6,220 bases of DNA from an uncultured Prevotella sp. GTDB lineage: Bacteria; Bacteroidota; Bacteroidia; Bacteroidales; Bacteroidaceae. Positions within the stretch are counted from its first letter, which is position 1. The number at the start of each line of letters is the position of its first letter. Below the pieces are notes generated by a model. That model was not told where the DNA came from, ran no database searches, and saw nothing but the letters and a program-made list of their open reading frames with translations. The translations under genes were made by a program, and so were the position numbers. Positions 1 to 6,220 of the stretch are shown here, piece after piece. Where the stretch lies: NCBI GenBank assembly GCA_945614335.1, contig CALZAP010000096.1, positions 1 through 6,220 on the forward strand, read 5' to 3'.

Positions 1-1646
1 AGGTTGGCGTTTATCTGTATCTGGGGGGTGAACTCCTGCATGGCCAATACAAGTTCGTTGAAGAGCCGCATTTCGAGCGACAGTATCTTTTCCTCTGCCC
101 CGAGTATGGTTTCCTCGTATTCCTTCAGTTCTTGGGTGATATATCGTTCGGCGTTGGCCAGTGTCTGCTTTCTTATCCATGTCTCAGGCACGAGTTCCTT
201 GTAAGTGTTTCTTACTTCGAGATAGTAGCCGAACACATTGTTATACCCTATCTTAAGACTCTGTATGCCAGTCTCTTTTTGTTCACGGTCCTGTATTTTC
301 AGCAAGTAGTCTTTGCCGTGGTATGCCACTTGTCTTAGTTTGTCGAGTTCCTCGTTCACACCGTCGCGAATCACCCCTCCCTTGTTTACGAGTTGTGGAG
401 AGTCAGGTTCTATCTCCCTTGCTATTCTCTCTCTTATCGACTCGCATAGGTTGAGTCTCTCCCCTACCCTTTTCAGTGCGTCGTTTTTTGCGTAGAGGCA
501 TGCGGTCTTTATGGGTTGTGTTGCTTCGAGTGCGTTTTTCAGCTGTACCACTTCCCGTGGCGACACCCTTCCCACAGCCACTTTCGATATGATGCGTTCG
601 AGGTCGCCTATGCGGTGTAGTTGTTCGTCGGTAAGCTCGCGGAACTCCGGTTCGCGGAAGAAGTATTCCACCATGTCGAGACGGTCGTTTATCTGTCGCT
701 GGTTTTTCAGTGGGAATACGAGCCATCTGCGCAGCATGCGGCCTCCCATAGGAGTAACCGTCTGGTCTACAACGTCGAGGAGTGATGTGCCGTCCTCCTG
801 AAGAGTCTGCACCAGTTCGAGGCTTCTTATGGTGAACTTGTCGAGACGTACGTATTTCTCCTCTTCCAGTCGTGCGATGGAAGTGATGTGTGAGATATGG
901 GTGTGTTGGGTCATCTCAAGGTATTGTAGTATAGCACCCGCAGCCACTATGCCGCTTTTCAGGTGGTCGATGCCGAATCCCTTAAGGTTTTTTACCGCGA
1001 AGTGGCTTGTGAGCTTACCCAAGGCCGACTGTTCGGTAAACACCCAGTCATCAAGTTCGTATGTAAAGTATTTTTGTCCGAATAGCTCATCGAAGTCTTT
1101 TTTCTTCACCCTGTCCACGAGTATTTCCCTTGGTTCAAGGTTTGTGAGAAGTTTTTCAACGTAGTCTGGAGTGCCTTCTCCTGTGAGGAACTCTCCTGTT
1201 GAGATGTCGAGAAACGACACTCCCATGGCAGTCTTTCCAAAATGTACGGCGGCCAGGAAGTTGTTTTCCTTATAGTTCAGCACATTGTCGTTCATGGCCA
1301 CGCCGGGAGTGACAAGCTCGGTGATGCCGCGCTTGACGAGTTTCTTCGTCAGCTTAGGATCTTCAAGCTGGTCGCATATAGCCACTCTCCTACCCGCCCT
1401 CACGAGTTTTGGCAGATAAGTGTCGAGAGCGTGATGTGGAAAACCCGCCATCTCCGACCCTGCCGATGCACCGTTGTTACGTCGTGTAAGAGTGATGCCA
1501 AGTATTTTCGATGCCGTGATGGCGTCTTCGCAATAAGTCTCGTAGAAGTCGCCGCAGCGGAACAGAAGTACCGCATCGGGATGCTTTGCCTTAAGGTCGA
1601 AGAACTGCTTCATCATCGGAGTCAGTTCGTTGTCTTTCTTTGCCAT
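1..1646 (-). CDS. mutS: DNA mismatch repair protein MutS, N-terminal part (3' end beyond window)
   Basis: MutS recognises base mismatches and small loops in newly replicated DNA and recruits MutL to start mismatch repair. The minus strand reads open from ATG at 1646 to the window edge, giving 548 residues of a protein I expect to be about 870-890 long. The mismatch-recognition domain covers roughly residues 1-115 and contains GDFYE at 32-36; F34 and E36 match the family's Phe-x-Glu mismatch-reading pair. The connector domain runs from about 128 to 245. The core/lever and clamp begin near 260, with LRRWLVFPL at 305-313, [13 protein letters not shown] at 348-360 and the clamp motif [16 protein letters not shown] at 463-478. 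The C-terminal Walker ATPase and dimerisation region is cut off by the window, so catalytic integrity cannot be judged. The start is supported by the conserved N-terminus and by a good promoter about 30 bases upstream. The gene is divergent from leuS. I see no frameshift. Confidence 0.97.
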   Translation of the reverse strand, partial: MAKKDNELTPMMKQFFDLKAKHPDAVLLFRCGDFYETYCEDAITASKILGITLTRRNNGASAGSEMAGFPHHALDTYLPKLVRAGRRVAICDQLEDPKLTKKLVKRGITELVTPGVAMNDNVLNYKENNFLAAVHFGKTAMGVSFLDISTGEFLTGEGTPDYVEKLLTNLEPREILVDRVKKKDFDELFGQKYFTYELDDWVFTEQSALGKLTSHFAVKNLKGFGIDHLKSGIVAAGAILQYLEMTQHTHISHITSIARLEEEKYVRLDKFTIRSLELVQTLQEDGTSLLDVVDQTVTPMGGRMLRRWLVFPLKNQRQINDRLDMVEYFFREPEFRELTDEQLHRIGDLERIISKVAVGRVSPREVVQLKNALEATQPIKTACLYAKNDALKRVGERLNLCESIRERIAREIEPDSPQLVNKGGVIRDGVNEELDKLRQVAYHGKDYLLKIQDREQKETGIQSLKIGYNNVFGYYLEVRNTYKELVPETWIRKQTLANAERYITQELKEYEETILGAEEKILSLEMRLFNELVLAMQEFTPQIQINAN

Positions 1647-1674
1647 AAACGATATAAAAATTTGCTTTGGACTG

Positions 1675-1705
1675 CAAAATTACTCAAAGTCGGGCTAAAA
1701 ACAAA
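1675..1705 (-). promoter_or_regulatory. mutS promoter, Bacteroidota type (TTTG / TAnnTTTG)
   Basis: On the minus strand, TTTG (1705-1702) is followed after 19 bases by TAATTTTG (1682-1675). This fits the Bacteroidota primary sigma factor consensus of a -33 TTTG and a -7 TAnnTTTG. Transcription would start around 1670-1665, leaving a leader of about 20-25 bases with no Shine-Dalgarno sequence before the mutS ATG. Both boxes and the spacing match well, but the site is a prediction. Confidence 0.72.
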
Positions 1706-1732
1706 ACAAAAAGAGGAAAAAAACAAAAAAAC
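1697..1732. promoter_or_regulatory. A-tract cluster upstream of the mutS promoter
   Basis: Thirty-six consecutive plus-strand bases contain no T: 29 A, 4 C and 3 G, arranged as A-runs of 5, 4, 5, 7 and 7. Read from mutS this is a T-rich block overlapping and extending upstream of the -33 box. That position suits an UP-like element or intrinsically curved DNA. This is inference from composition only. Confidence 0.35.
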
Positions 1733-1767
1733 TGCATCTAAATACATTATATATTAAGAATAAGTTG

Positions 1768-1775
1768 TAACTTTG
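1768..1775 (+). promoter_or_regulatory. Candidate leuS -7 box (TAACTTTG)
   Basis: TAACTTTG matches the Bacteroidota -7 consensus TAnnTTTG exactly and points towards leuS. No TTTG lies at the expected distance upstream (around 1743-1748 the sequence reads TACATT), so the -33 half is weak. If the box is used, transcription starts near 1780 and the leuS mRNA has a leader of about 210 bases that contains the whole octamer hairpin. I saw no second TAnnTTTG on this strand between the hairpin and leuS; GAACTTTG at 1881-1888 in the hairpin loop misses the TA. Confidence 0.5.
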
Positions 1776-1829
1776 CACACAATAACGACATTTTTACTCA
1801 ACTTTTGGAAGAAAGAGGAGTGTGATCTT

Positions 1830-1861
1830 GGAGTTAAGGAGTTAAGGAGTTAAGGAGTTAA
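1830..1861 (+). repeat. Tandem octamer array, four copies of GGAGTTAA
   Basis: Four perfect, uninterrupted copies of GGAGTTAA lie at 1830-1837, 1838-1845, 1846-1853 and 1854-1861. Copies two to four form the left arm of the 28-bp inner stem; copy one has no partner in the full-length register. Slipping by one unit would still pair 24 bases, so the stem has at least two registers. Confidence 0.95.
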
Positions 1862-1905
1862 GACGAATGTTTAAGCCTTAGAACTTTGCGCTCTTTACTA
1901 TTGTC

Positions 1906-1929
1906 TTAACTCCTTAACTCCTTAACTCC
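1906..1929 (+). repeat. Tandem octamer array, three copies of TTAACTCC (right arm)
   Basis: Three perfect copies of TTAACTCC, the reverse complement of the left-arm unit, lie at 1906-1913, 1914-1921 and 1922-1929. With GTC at 1903-1905 and T1930 they complete the 28-bp stem. The right arm has one unit fewer than the left, consistent with replication slippage or an arm-copying process acting on one side. Confidence 0.95.
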
Positions 1930-1990
1930 TGAAAAGTTGAATAAAAAGATACTTGATTGTGAAACGAAAACTTAAAAAATACAAGATATA

Positions 1991-4840
1991 ATGGAATACA
2001 ACTTTAGAGACATCGAGAAAAGATGGCAAAAAAAGTGGGTCGAAGACAAGACCTACAAAGTTACAGAGGACAAAAACAGAAAGAAATTCTATGTTCTCAA
2101 CATGTTCCCCTACCCTTCTGGAGCAGGACTTCATGTAGGACACCCGCTCGGCTATATCGCAAGCGACATCTATGCACGCTACAAGCGTCAGCAGGGATTC
2201 AACGTGCTTAACCCAATGGGATATGACGCATACGGTCTGCCTGCAGAGCAGTATGCTATACAGACTGGCCAGCATCCGGAGATTACCACCGTGGCAAACA
2301 TCAACCACTACCGTGAGCAGTTGGACAAGATAGGCTTCTCGTTCGACTGGGACCGTGAGGTGCGCACATGTGCTCCCGACTATTATCACTGGACACAGTG
2401 GGCCTTCATCCGCATGTTCAAGTCATACTACAGCCTCGCATCACAGAAGGCTCAGCCTATCATCAAGCTCATTGAGCATTTCGAACTGATGGGTACGGAA
2501 AATATCTCAGCCGCCTGCACCGAGGAACTGCATTTCACTGCCTCTGAATGGAACTCGTTCTCAGAGAAGAAGAAGCAGGAAGTGCTGATGAACTACCGAA
2601 TAGCCTATCTTGGAGAGACAATGGTGAACTGGTGTCCCAAGCTCGGCACTGTGCTTGCCAACGACGAGGTGGTTGACGGAGTGAGCGTTCGTGGCGGCTA
2701 TCCAGTGGTGCAGCAGAAGATGCGCCAGTGGTGTCTCAGGGTGTCGGCCTACGCACAGAGACTGCTCGACGGACTGGAGACCATTGACTGGACCGACTCG
2801 CTGAAGGAGACACAACGCAATTGGATAGGGCGTTCGGAAGGTACCGAGATGGAGTTCAAGGTGAAGGACAGCGACAAGCATTTTACCATTTTTACTACTC
2901 GTGCCGACACCATTTTCGGTGTGACATTCATGGTGTTGGCTCCCGAGAGCGAACTCGTGGATGAATTGACAACCGCCGACCAGCGTGCCGCAGTGGATGA
3001 ATATATAACATACGTGAAGAAGCGCACAGAGCGCGACCGCATCAGCGACCACCGCGTAACTGGCGTGTTCTCAGGCTCATACGCAGTGAATCCATTCACA
3101 GGCGATGCTATTCCAATCTGGATTTCCGAGTATGTGCTTGCAGGATATGGTACAGGAGCCATCATGGCTGTTCCTGCCCACGACTCCCGCGACTATGCCT
3201 TTGCCAAGCACTTCAACCTGCCCATCATCCCGCTTATCGAGGGTGCCGACGTAAGTGAGCAGAGCTTCGATGCCAAGGAAGGTGTAGTGATGAATTCTCC
3301 GAAGGGTGGGGTAGAGGCTCTTAATGGTTTCTCTCTCAATGGATTGACAGTGAAGGAAGCCATTGCCGCAACAAAGAAATTCGTCACAGAGAACAATCTC
3401 GGTCGGGTAAAGGTGAACTATCGTCTGCGCGATGCCATCTTCTCTCGTCAGAGATATTGGGGCGAGCCGTTCCCAGTATTCTATAAGGACGAAATGCCTT
3501 ATATGATACCGAAGGAGAAGCTGCCACTGCTTCTGCCAGAGATAGATGAGTATAAGCCAACCGAGACAGGCGAGCCGCCATTGGGACGCGCCAAGTGCTG
3601 GGCATGGGACACAGTGAAGGAAGAGGTGGTGGACAAGTCGCTCATCGACAACAAGACCATATTCCCTCTCGAACTCAACACCATGCCGGGATTTGCAGGC
3701 TCTTCGGCTTACTACCTGCGCTATATGGATCCGAAGAACGACAAGGCTCTCGTTGGCAAGGAAGCCGACGAATACTGGCAGAATGTAGACCTCTATGTAG
3801 GTGGTACTGAGCATGCTACGGGTCACTTGATCTATTCTCGCTTCTGGAACAAGTTCCTGTATGACAGCGGCTATTCATGTGCCGACGAGCCATTCAAGAA
3901 ACTCGTAAACCAGGGAATGATACAGGGACGAAGCAACTTCGTATACCGCATCAACCAGGAAGGAGCCGACCATCCTACTTTCGTGTCGCTTGGACTGAAA
4001 GACCAGTATGAGGTTACTCCTATCCACGTGGATGTGAATATCGTGAGCAACGACCAGCTCGACCTTGAGGCATTCAAGGCATGGCGTCCTGAATATGCCA
4101 ATGCAGAGTTCATACTCGAGGATGGTAAGTACATCTGCGGATGGGCTATCGAAAAGATGTCGAAGTCGATGTTCAACGTGGTGAATCCAGACATGATAGT
4201 GGAGAAATACGGTGCCGACACACTTCGTCTTTACGAGATGTTCCTCGGTCCTGTTGAGCAGTCAAAGCCTTGGGATACAAACGGTATCGACGGCTGCCAC
4301 CGATTCCTTAAGAAACTGTGGGCTCTCTTCTACAATCGCGATGGAGAGTTCCTGCCCAACGACGACGAACCAACGGCAGAGCAGCTAAAGAGTCTCCACA
4401 AGCTCATAAAGAAGGTGACATTCGACATTGAGCACTTCTCTTACAACACAAGTATCTCAGCGTTTATGATTGCAGTGGGCGAGCTGGCACAGTTGAAGTG
4501 TCGCAGCAAGGTTGTCCTGAAAGACCTCGTTGCCCTTATCTGTCCTTTTGCCCCTCATATAGCAGAAGAATTGTGGCATGCCCTTGGCGAGCAAGGCAGT
4601 GCATGTGATGCCGCCTGGCCACAGTTCAACGAGAGCTATCTTGTAGAGAGCAGCATGCAGCTCACCGTATCCTTCAACGGTAAGGCCCGCTTCCAGATGC
4701 AGTTTGCCGCAGATGCCGACAACAAGACCATCGAGGAAGCCGTCTTGGCCGATGAGAAGTCTGCCAAGTATATTGGCGACAAGAAAGTGGTGAAAGTCAT
4801 CATCGTTCCGAAGAAGATTGTGAATATCGTTGTGAAATAA
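1991..4840 (+). CDS. leuS: Leucyl-tRNA synthetase (LeuRS), complete
   Basis: This cytoplasmic class I synthetase attaches leucine to tRNA-Leu with ATP and edits misacylated products. The 949-residue product has the class I signature HVGH at 48-51 and KMSKS at 722-726. The CP1 editing domain carries TTRADT at 302-307 and [16 protein letters not shown] at 387-402; D401 appears to align with the conserved editing Asp. [14 protein letters not shown] at 485-498 returns to the catalytic core. An anticodon-binding helical region follows (about 750-880), then a C-terminal domain ending [19 protein letters not shown]. It is longer than the roughly 860 residues of E. coli LeuRS, mainly through an insertion at about 147-200 and an altered 645-720 region, both of which I associate with Bacteroidales LeuRS. 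The zinc-site cysteines are not evident (GVSVRGGYP at 230-238 replaces the cysteine-bearing strand). ATG at 1991 gives the expected N-terminus ([16 protein letters not shown]). It is preceded by A-rich sequence without a Shine-Dalgarno. Likely first gene of an operon with the YitT-family gene and rdgB. Confidence 0.99.
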   Translation: MEYNFRDIEKRWQKKWVEDKTYKVTEDKNRKKFYVLNMFPYPSGAGLHVGHPLGYIASDIYARYKRQQGFNVLNPMGYDAYGLPAEQYAIQTGQHPEITTVANINHYREQLDKIGFSFDWDREVRTCAPDYYHWTQWAFIRMFKSYYSLASQKAQPIIKLIEHFELMGTENISAACTEELHFTASEWNSFSEKKKQEVLMNYRIAYLGETMVNWCPKLGTVLANDEVVDGVSVRGGYPVVQQKMRQWCLRVSAYAQRLLDGLETIDWTDSLKETQRNWIGRSEGTEMEFKVKDSDKHFTIFTTRADTIFGVTFMVLAPESELVDELTTADQRAAVDEYITYVKKRTERDRISDHRVTGVFSGSYAVNPFTGDAIPIWISEYVLAGYGTGAIMAVPAHDSRDYAFAKHFNLPIIPLIEGADVSEQSFDAKEGVVMNSPKGGVEALNGFSLNGLTVKEAIAATKKFVTENNLGRVKVNYRLRDAIFSRQRYWGEPFPVFYKDEMPYMIPKEKLPLLLPEIDEYKPTETGEPPLGRAKCWAWDTVKEEVVDKSLIDNKTIFPLELNTMPGFAGSSAYYLRYMDPKNDKALVGKEADEYWQNVDLYVGGTEHATGHLIYSRFWNKFLYDSGYSCADEPFKKLVNQGMIQGRSNFVYRINQEGADHPTFVSLGLKDQYEVTPIHVDVNIVSNDQLDLEAFKAWRPEYANAEFILEDGKYICGWAIEKMSKSMFNVVNPDMIVEKYGADTLRLYEMFLGPVEQSKPWDTNGIDGCHRFLKKLWALFYNRDGEFLPNDDEPTAEQLKSLHKLIKKVTFDIEHFSYNTSISAFMIAVGELAQLKCRSKVVLKDLVALICPFAPHIAEELWHALGEQGSACDAAWPQFNESYLVESSMQLTVSFNGKARFQMQFAADADNKTIEEAVLADEKSAKYIGDKKVVKVIIVPKKIVNIVVK

Positions 4841-4844
4841 TTTT

Positions 4845-4930
4845 TTAGTTGACAAGTAAACAAGTAGACAAGTTATTTGCGTATGCGGTAACAACTCGTC
4901 AACTTGTCTACTCGTTTACTTGTCAACTAA
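4845..4930. repeat. Long inverted repeat with 8-base periodicity, leuS-YitT gap
   Basis: Arms 4845-4874 and 4901-4930 are complementary at 29 of 30 positions (A4862 faces C4913), with a 26-base loop at 4875-4900. The left arm is built from related octamers GTTGACAA, GTAAACAA and GTAGACAA; the right arm reads AACTTGTC, TACTCGTT, TACTTGTC, AACT, with one surplus unit AACTCGTC at 4893-4900 inside the loop. It begins four bases after the leuS stop codon. The T-run at 4841-4846 precedes the stem rather than following it, and AAATAACAAC follows, so it does not look like an intrinsic terminator on the plus strand; on the minus strand it would be followed by A residues. It could stabilise or partly separate the leuS message from the downstream genes. 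Confidence 0.9.
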
Positions 4931-4948
4931 ATAACAACTCGTCAACTT
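4889..4948 (+). repeat. 17-bp direct repeat TAACAACTCGTCAACTT, two copies
   Basis: Identical 17-mers lie at 4889-4905 and 4932-4948, starting 43 bases apart. The first copy spans the loop and the start of the right arm of the inverted repeat; the second lies just outside it, 14 bases before the YitT-family start codon. A duplication bracketing one arm suggests that the region was built by local copying. Confidence 0.9.
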
Positions 4949-4962
4949 TAAATAATAGTATC

Positions 4963-5886
4963 ATGACACGACAGGAAATAATTTATGAAATACGGGATTA
5001 TGTCAACATAACTCTCGGACTCATGTTGTACACATTTGGTTTCACAGTGTTCCTCTTGCCCTACGAAATCGTAACTGGCGGAATATCGGGTATAGGAGCC
5101 ATCATCTTCTATGCCACCAAGTTTCCTGTGCAGTACACCTTCTTCATTATCAATGCAGTGCTCATTGTGGCGGCATTGAAAATACTTGGGTGGAAATTTC
5201 TTACAAAGACAATTTATGCCACCTTTGCCCTTACCTTCTTCCTTGAAGTGGCTCAGGACATTGTGGTACAGCCCGACGGACATTTCTACAAGCTGTTGGG
5301 CGAAGGCAACGACTTCATGTCGCTTGTCATAGGATGTATGCTCACCGGTACGGCACTTGCCATAGTGTTTCTCAACAACGGAAGCACCGGCGGTACTGAT
5401 ATCGTTGCTGCGGTAATAAACAAGTATCATAATATCTCGCTTGGAAAAGCGTTGATAATCATTGATATCTGTATTATCAGCAGCTCATTGTTCATCGACA
5501 GTTTCGGTCCTCTGAGAGACCGTTGCACAATGGTTGTGTTCGGTCTTTGCACGATGTTCATAGAGTGTCTGATGCTCGACTACGTGATGTACTGGCAACG
5601 ACAGTCGGTTCAGTTCCTCATTTTCTCAAAGAAATATCAGGAGATAGCCTATGCCATAACACGCGAGACAGAACACACTCTCACCATTCTCGATGGACAC
5701 GGGTATTGGACAGGCAAGCCCACAAAGGTTATCTGTCTGCTTGCCAAGAAGCGTGAAAGCCTTCAGATATTCCGTCTGATAAAAACCATCGACCCCAACG
5801 CCTTCGTAAGCCAAAGCTCAGTCATAGGTGTTTATGGCGAAGGATTTGACGCAATAAAAGTGAAAGTAAAAAAGAAAGAAAAATGA
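4963..5886 (+). CDS. YitT-family integral membrane protein (DUF161 + DUF2179)
   Basis: The 307-residue product is an inner-membrane protein of the YitT family, whose transported substrate or role is not established. Hydrophobic segments at roughly 14-33, 38-52, 57-76, 83-100, 118-137, 163-179 and 187-210 suggest six or so membrane helices. [12 protein letters not shown] at 138-149 is the family's conserved glycine-rich motif. The soluble C-terminal DUF2179 domain (about 222-300) contains [20 protein letters not shown] and [20 protein letters not shown], typical of a small cytoplasmic regulatory or ligand-binding module. I chose ATG 4963 ([13 protein letters not shown]): the frame is open further upstream to a TTG at 4849, but those 38 codons would be translated from the inverted repeat and have no protein-like character. 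No Shine-Dalgarno is visible. It follows leuS after 122 bases and overlaps rdgB by four bases (ATGA), so it is probably cotranslated with rdgB. Confidence 0.93.
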   Translation: MTRQEIIYEIRDYVNITLGLMLYTFGFTVFLLPYEIVTGGISGIGAIIFYATKFPVQYTFFIINAVLIVAALKILGWKFLTKTIYATFALTFFLEVAQDIVVQPDGHFYKLLGEGNDFMSLVIGCMLTGTALAIVFLNNGSTGGTDIVAAVINKYHNISLGKALIIIDICIISSSLFIDSFGPLRDRCTMVVFGLCTMFIECLMLDYVMYWQRQSVQFLIFSKKYQEIAYAITRETEHTLTILDGHGYWTGKPTKVICLLAKKRESLQIFRLIKTIDPNAFVSQSSVIGVYGEGFDAIKVKVKKKEK

Positions 5887-6220
5887 AAATAGTGTTTGCA
5901 ACAAACAACAAGCATAAGCTCGACGAGATAAGAAATATACTCGGAGAGCAGTTTGAAGTGCTGTCGCTCAACGACATAGACTGCCACGACGACATACCAG
6001 AGACCGGCACTACCCTCGAAGAGAACGCACGTCAGAAAGCCGAATACATATACAACAAATACCACTGCAATGTGTTTGCCGACGACACCGGCCTTGAAGT
6101 GGAAGCACTTGGCGGAGAGCCAGGAGTGTATAGCGCACGCTATGCCGCAGTGAAAAACCCCGAAGCAGAAAGCCACGACTCAGAGGCCAACATGACAACA
6201 CTATTGCAGGAATTGGAAGG
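5883..6220 (+). CDS. rdgB: Non-canonical purine NTP pyrophosphatase RdgB/HAM1, N-terminal part (3' end beyond window)
   Basis: This enzyme hydrolyses dITP, ITP, dXTP and XTP to monophosphates and pyrophosphate, keeping deaminated purines out of DNA and RNA. The 112 complete codons present, of about 190-200 expected, include the substrate-binding start [16 protein letters not shown] (T7, N8, K12), [14 protein letters not shown] at 40-53, and the metal/catalytic motif [24 protein letters not shown] at 66-89 (given here in two blocks: [24 protein letters not shown]) with D67-D68. The ATG at 5883 overlaps the TGA of the YitT-family gene in ATGA, which implies translational coupling. A purine-rich stretch (AAAAAAGAAAGAAAA) precedes it and may serve as a weak ribosome-binding region. 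The rest of the catalytic domain lies outside the window. Confidence 0.97.
   Translation, partial: MKIVFATNNKHKLDEIRNILGEQFEVLSLNDIDCHDDIPETGTTLEENARQKAEYIYNKYHCNVFADDTGLEVEALGGEPGVYSARYAAVKNPEAESHDSEANMTTLLQELE

Larger units (their letters stand above)
1791..1947. repeat. Composite inverted repeat (nested palindrome) in leuS leader
   Basis: Two nested inverted repeats are visible. The outer arms are 1791-1806 (TTTTTACTCAACTTTT) and 1932-1947 (AAAAGTTGAATAAAAA), complementary over 16 positions with one mismatch (C1797 against A1941-A1942 register). The inner arms are 1837-1864 and 1903-1930, complementary over 28 of 28 positions, enclosing a 38-base loop. Only one base separates inner and outer arms on the right, but 30 bases do so on the left, and part of that excess is one additional octamer. 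No run of T follows on either strand, so this is not a standard intrinsic terminator. I see no target-site duplication at the outer ends, so a miniature transposon is possible but not shown. Confidence 0.9.
1647..1990. other. Divergent mutS/leuS intergenic region
   Basis: This 344-base stretch separates two divergent start codons and contains no credible protein-coding gene, tRNA or other known RNA. From the mutS side it holds the mutS promoter, an A-tract cluster, a candidate leuS promoter, and a 157-base composite inverted repeat that fills most of the presumed leuS leader. The last 43 bases before leuS are A-rich with no Shine-Dalgarno sequence, which is normal for Bacteroidota. Confidence 0.85.

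Noticed and set aside
1242..1757. Plus-strand open frame of 171 codons
   Set aside because: It lies antisense to mutS and runs into the A-rich intergenic region; its translation has no recognisable domain, whereas the opposite strand gives a fully convincing MutS.
1837..1930. Intrinsic terminator or T-box riboswitch for leuS
   Set aside because: No T-run follows the stem on either strand, and no T-box sequence or specifier loop is visible; T-boxes are also mainly a Firmicutes/Actinobacteria feature.
1791..1947. CRISPR array or origin iterons
   Set aside because: The repeated units are 8 bases long and directly abutting with no spacers, and no replication initiator or cas gene is present in the window.
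1791..1947. Insertion sequence or confirmed MITE
   Set aside because: There is no transposase, and the bases flanking the outer arms (ACGACA and GATACT) show no target-site duplication. It is left as an unclassified palindrome.
3077..3826. Minus-strand open frame of 249 codons inside leuS
   Set aside because: It is a shadow of the leuS reading frame. The leuS frame encodes conserved editing and catalytic motifs here, and the antisense product resembles no family I know.
4845..4930. Rho-independent terminator after leuS
   Set aside because: The T-run lies before the stem, and the bases after it on both strands are A-rich, so the expected stem-then-U order is missing.

Overview
The window is ordinary housekeeping sequence from a Bacteroidota chromosome, most probably Prevotella or a close Prevotellaceae relative. 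Three things point there. MutS opens with the wording I associate with Prevotella ([13 protein letters not shown], then [20 protein letters not shown]). LeuRS has the long insertion before the editing domain and the altered region before KMSKS that I know from Bacteroidales. The intergenic DNA carries Bacteroidota-type promoter boxes (TTTG plus TAnnTTTG) and almost no Shine-Dalgarno sequences. The genus is recalled from family knowledge, not from a search.

Layout. Positions 1646 to 1 (minus strand) hold the N-terminal 548 codons of mutS; the ATPase end lies outside the window. Positions 1647-1990 are a divergent intergenic region with a good mutS promoter, a weaker candidate leuS promoter, an A-tract cluster, and a long inverted repeat whose arms are tandem copies of the octamer GGAGTTAA. 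leuS (1991-4840) is complete at 949 residues. A 122-base gap follows, holding a second long inverted repeat, again built on an 8-base period but from a different octamer. Then come a complete YitT-family membrane protein gene (4963-5886) and the first 112 codons of rdgB/HAM1 (from 5883), joined by an ATGA overlap.

How the genes relate. leuS, the YitT-family gene and rdgB point the same way and probably form one transcription unit, with tight coupling between the last two and a hairpin-bearing gap after leuS. mutS is transcribed divergently. MutS (mismatch repair) and RdgB (removal of deaminated purine nucleotides) both protect genome fidelity, but nothing here shows that they are co-regulated.

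I found no new enzyme system, CRISPR array, tRNA, rRNA, transposase or phage gene. The part most worth a second look is the pair of octamer-periodic hairpins on either side of leuS. They share an architecture (perfect or near-perfect stems of 28 and 30 bp, 8-base periodicity, one surplus unit in one arm) but not a sequence, and neither looks like an intrinsic terminator.
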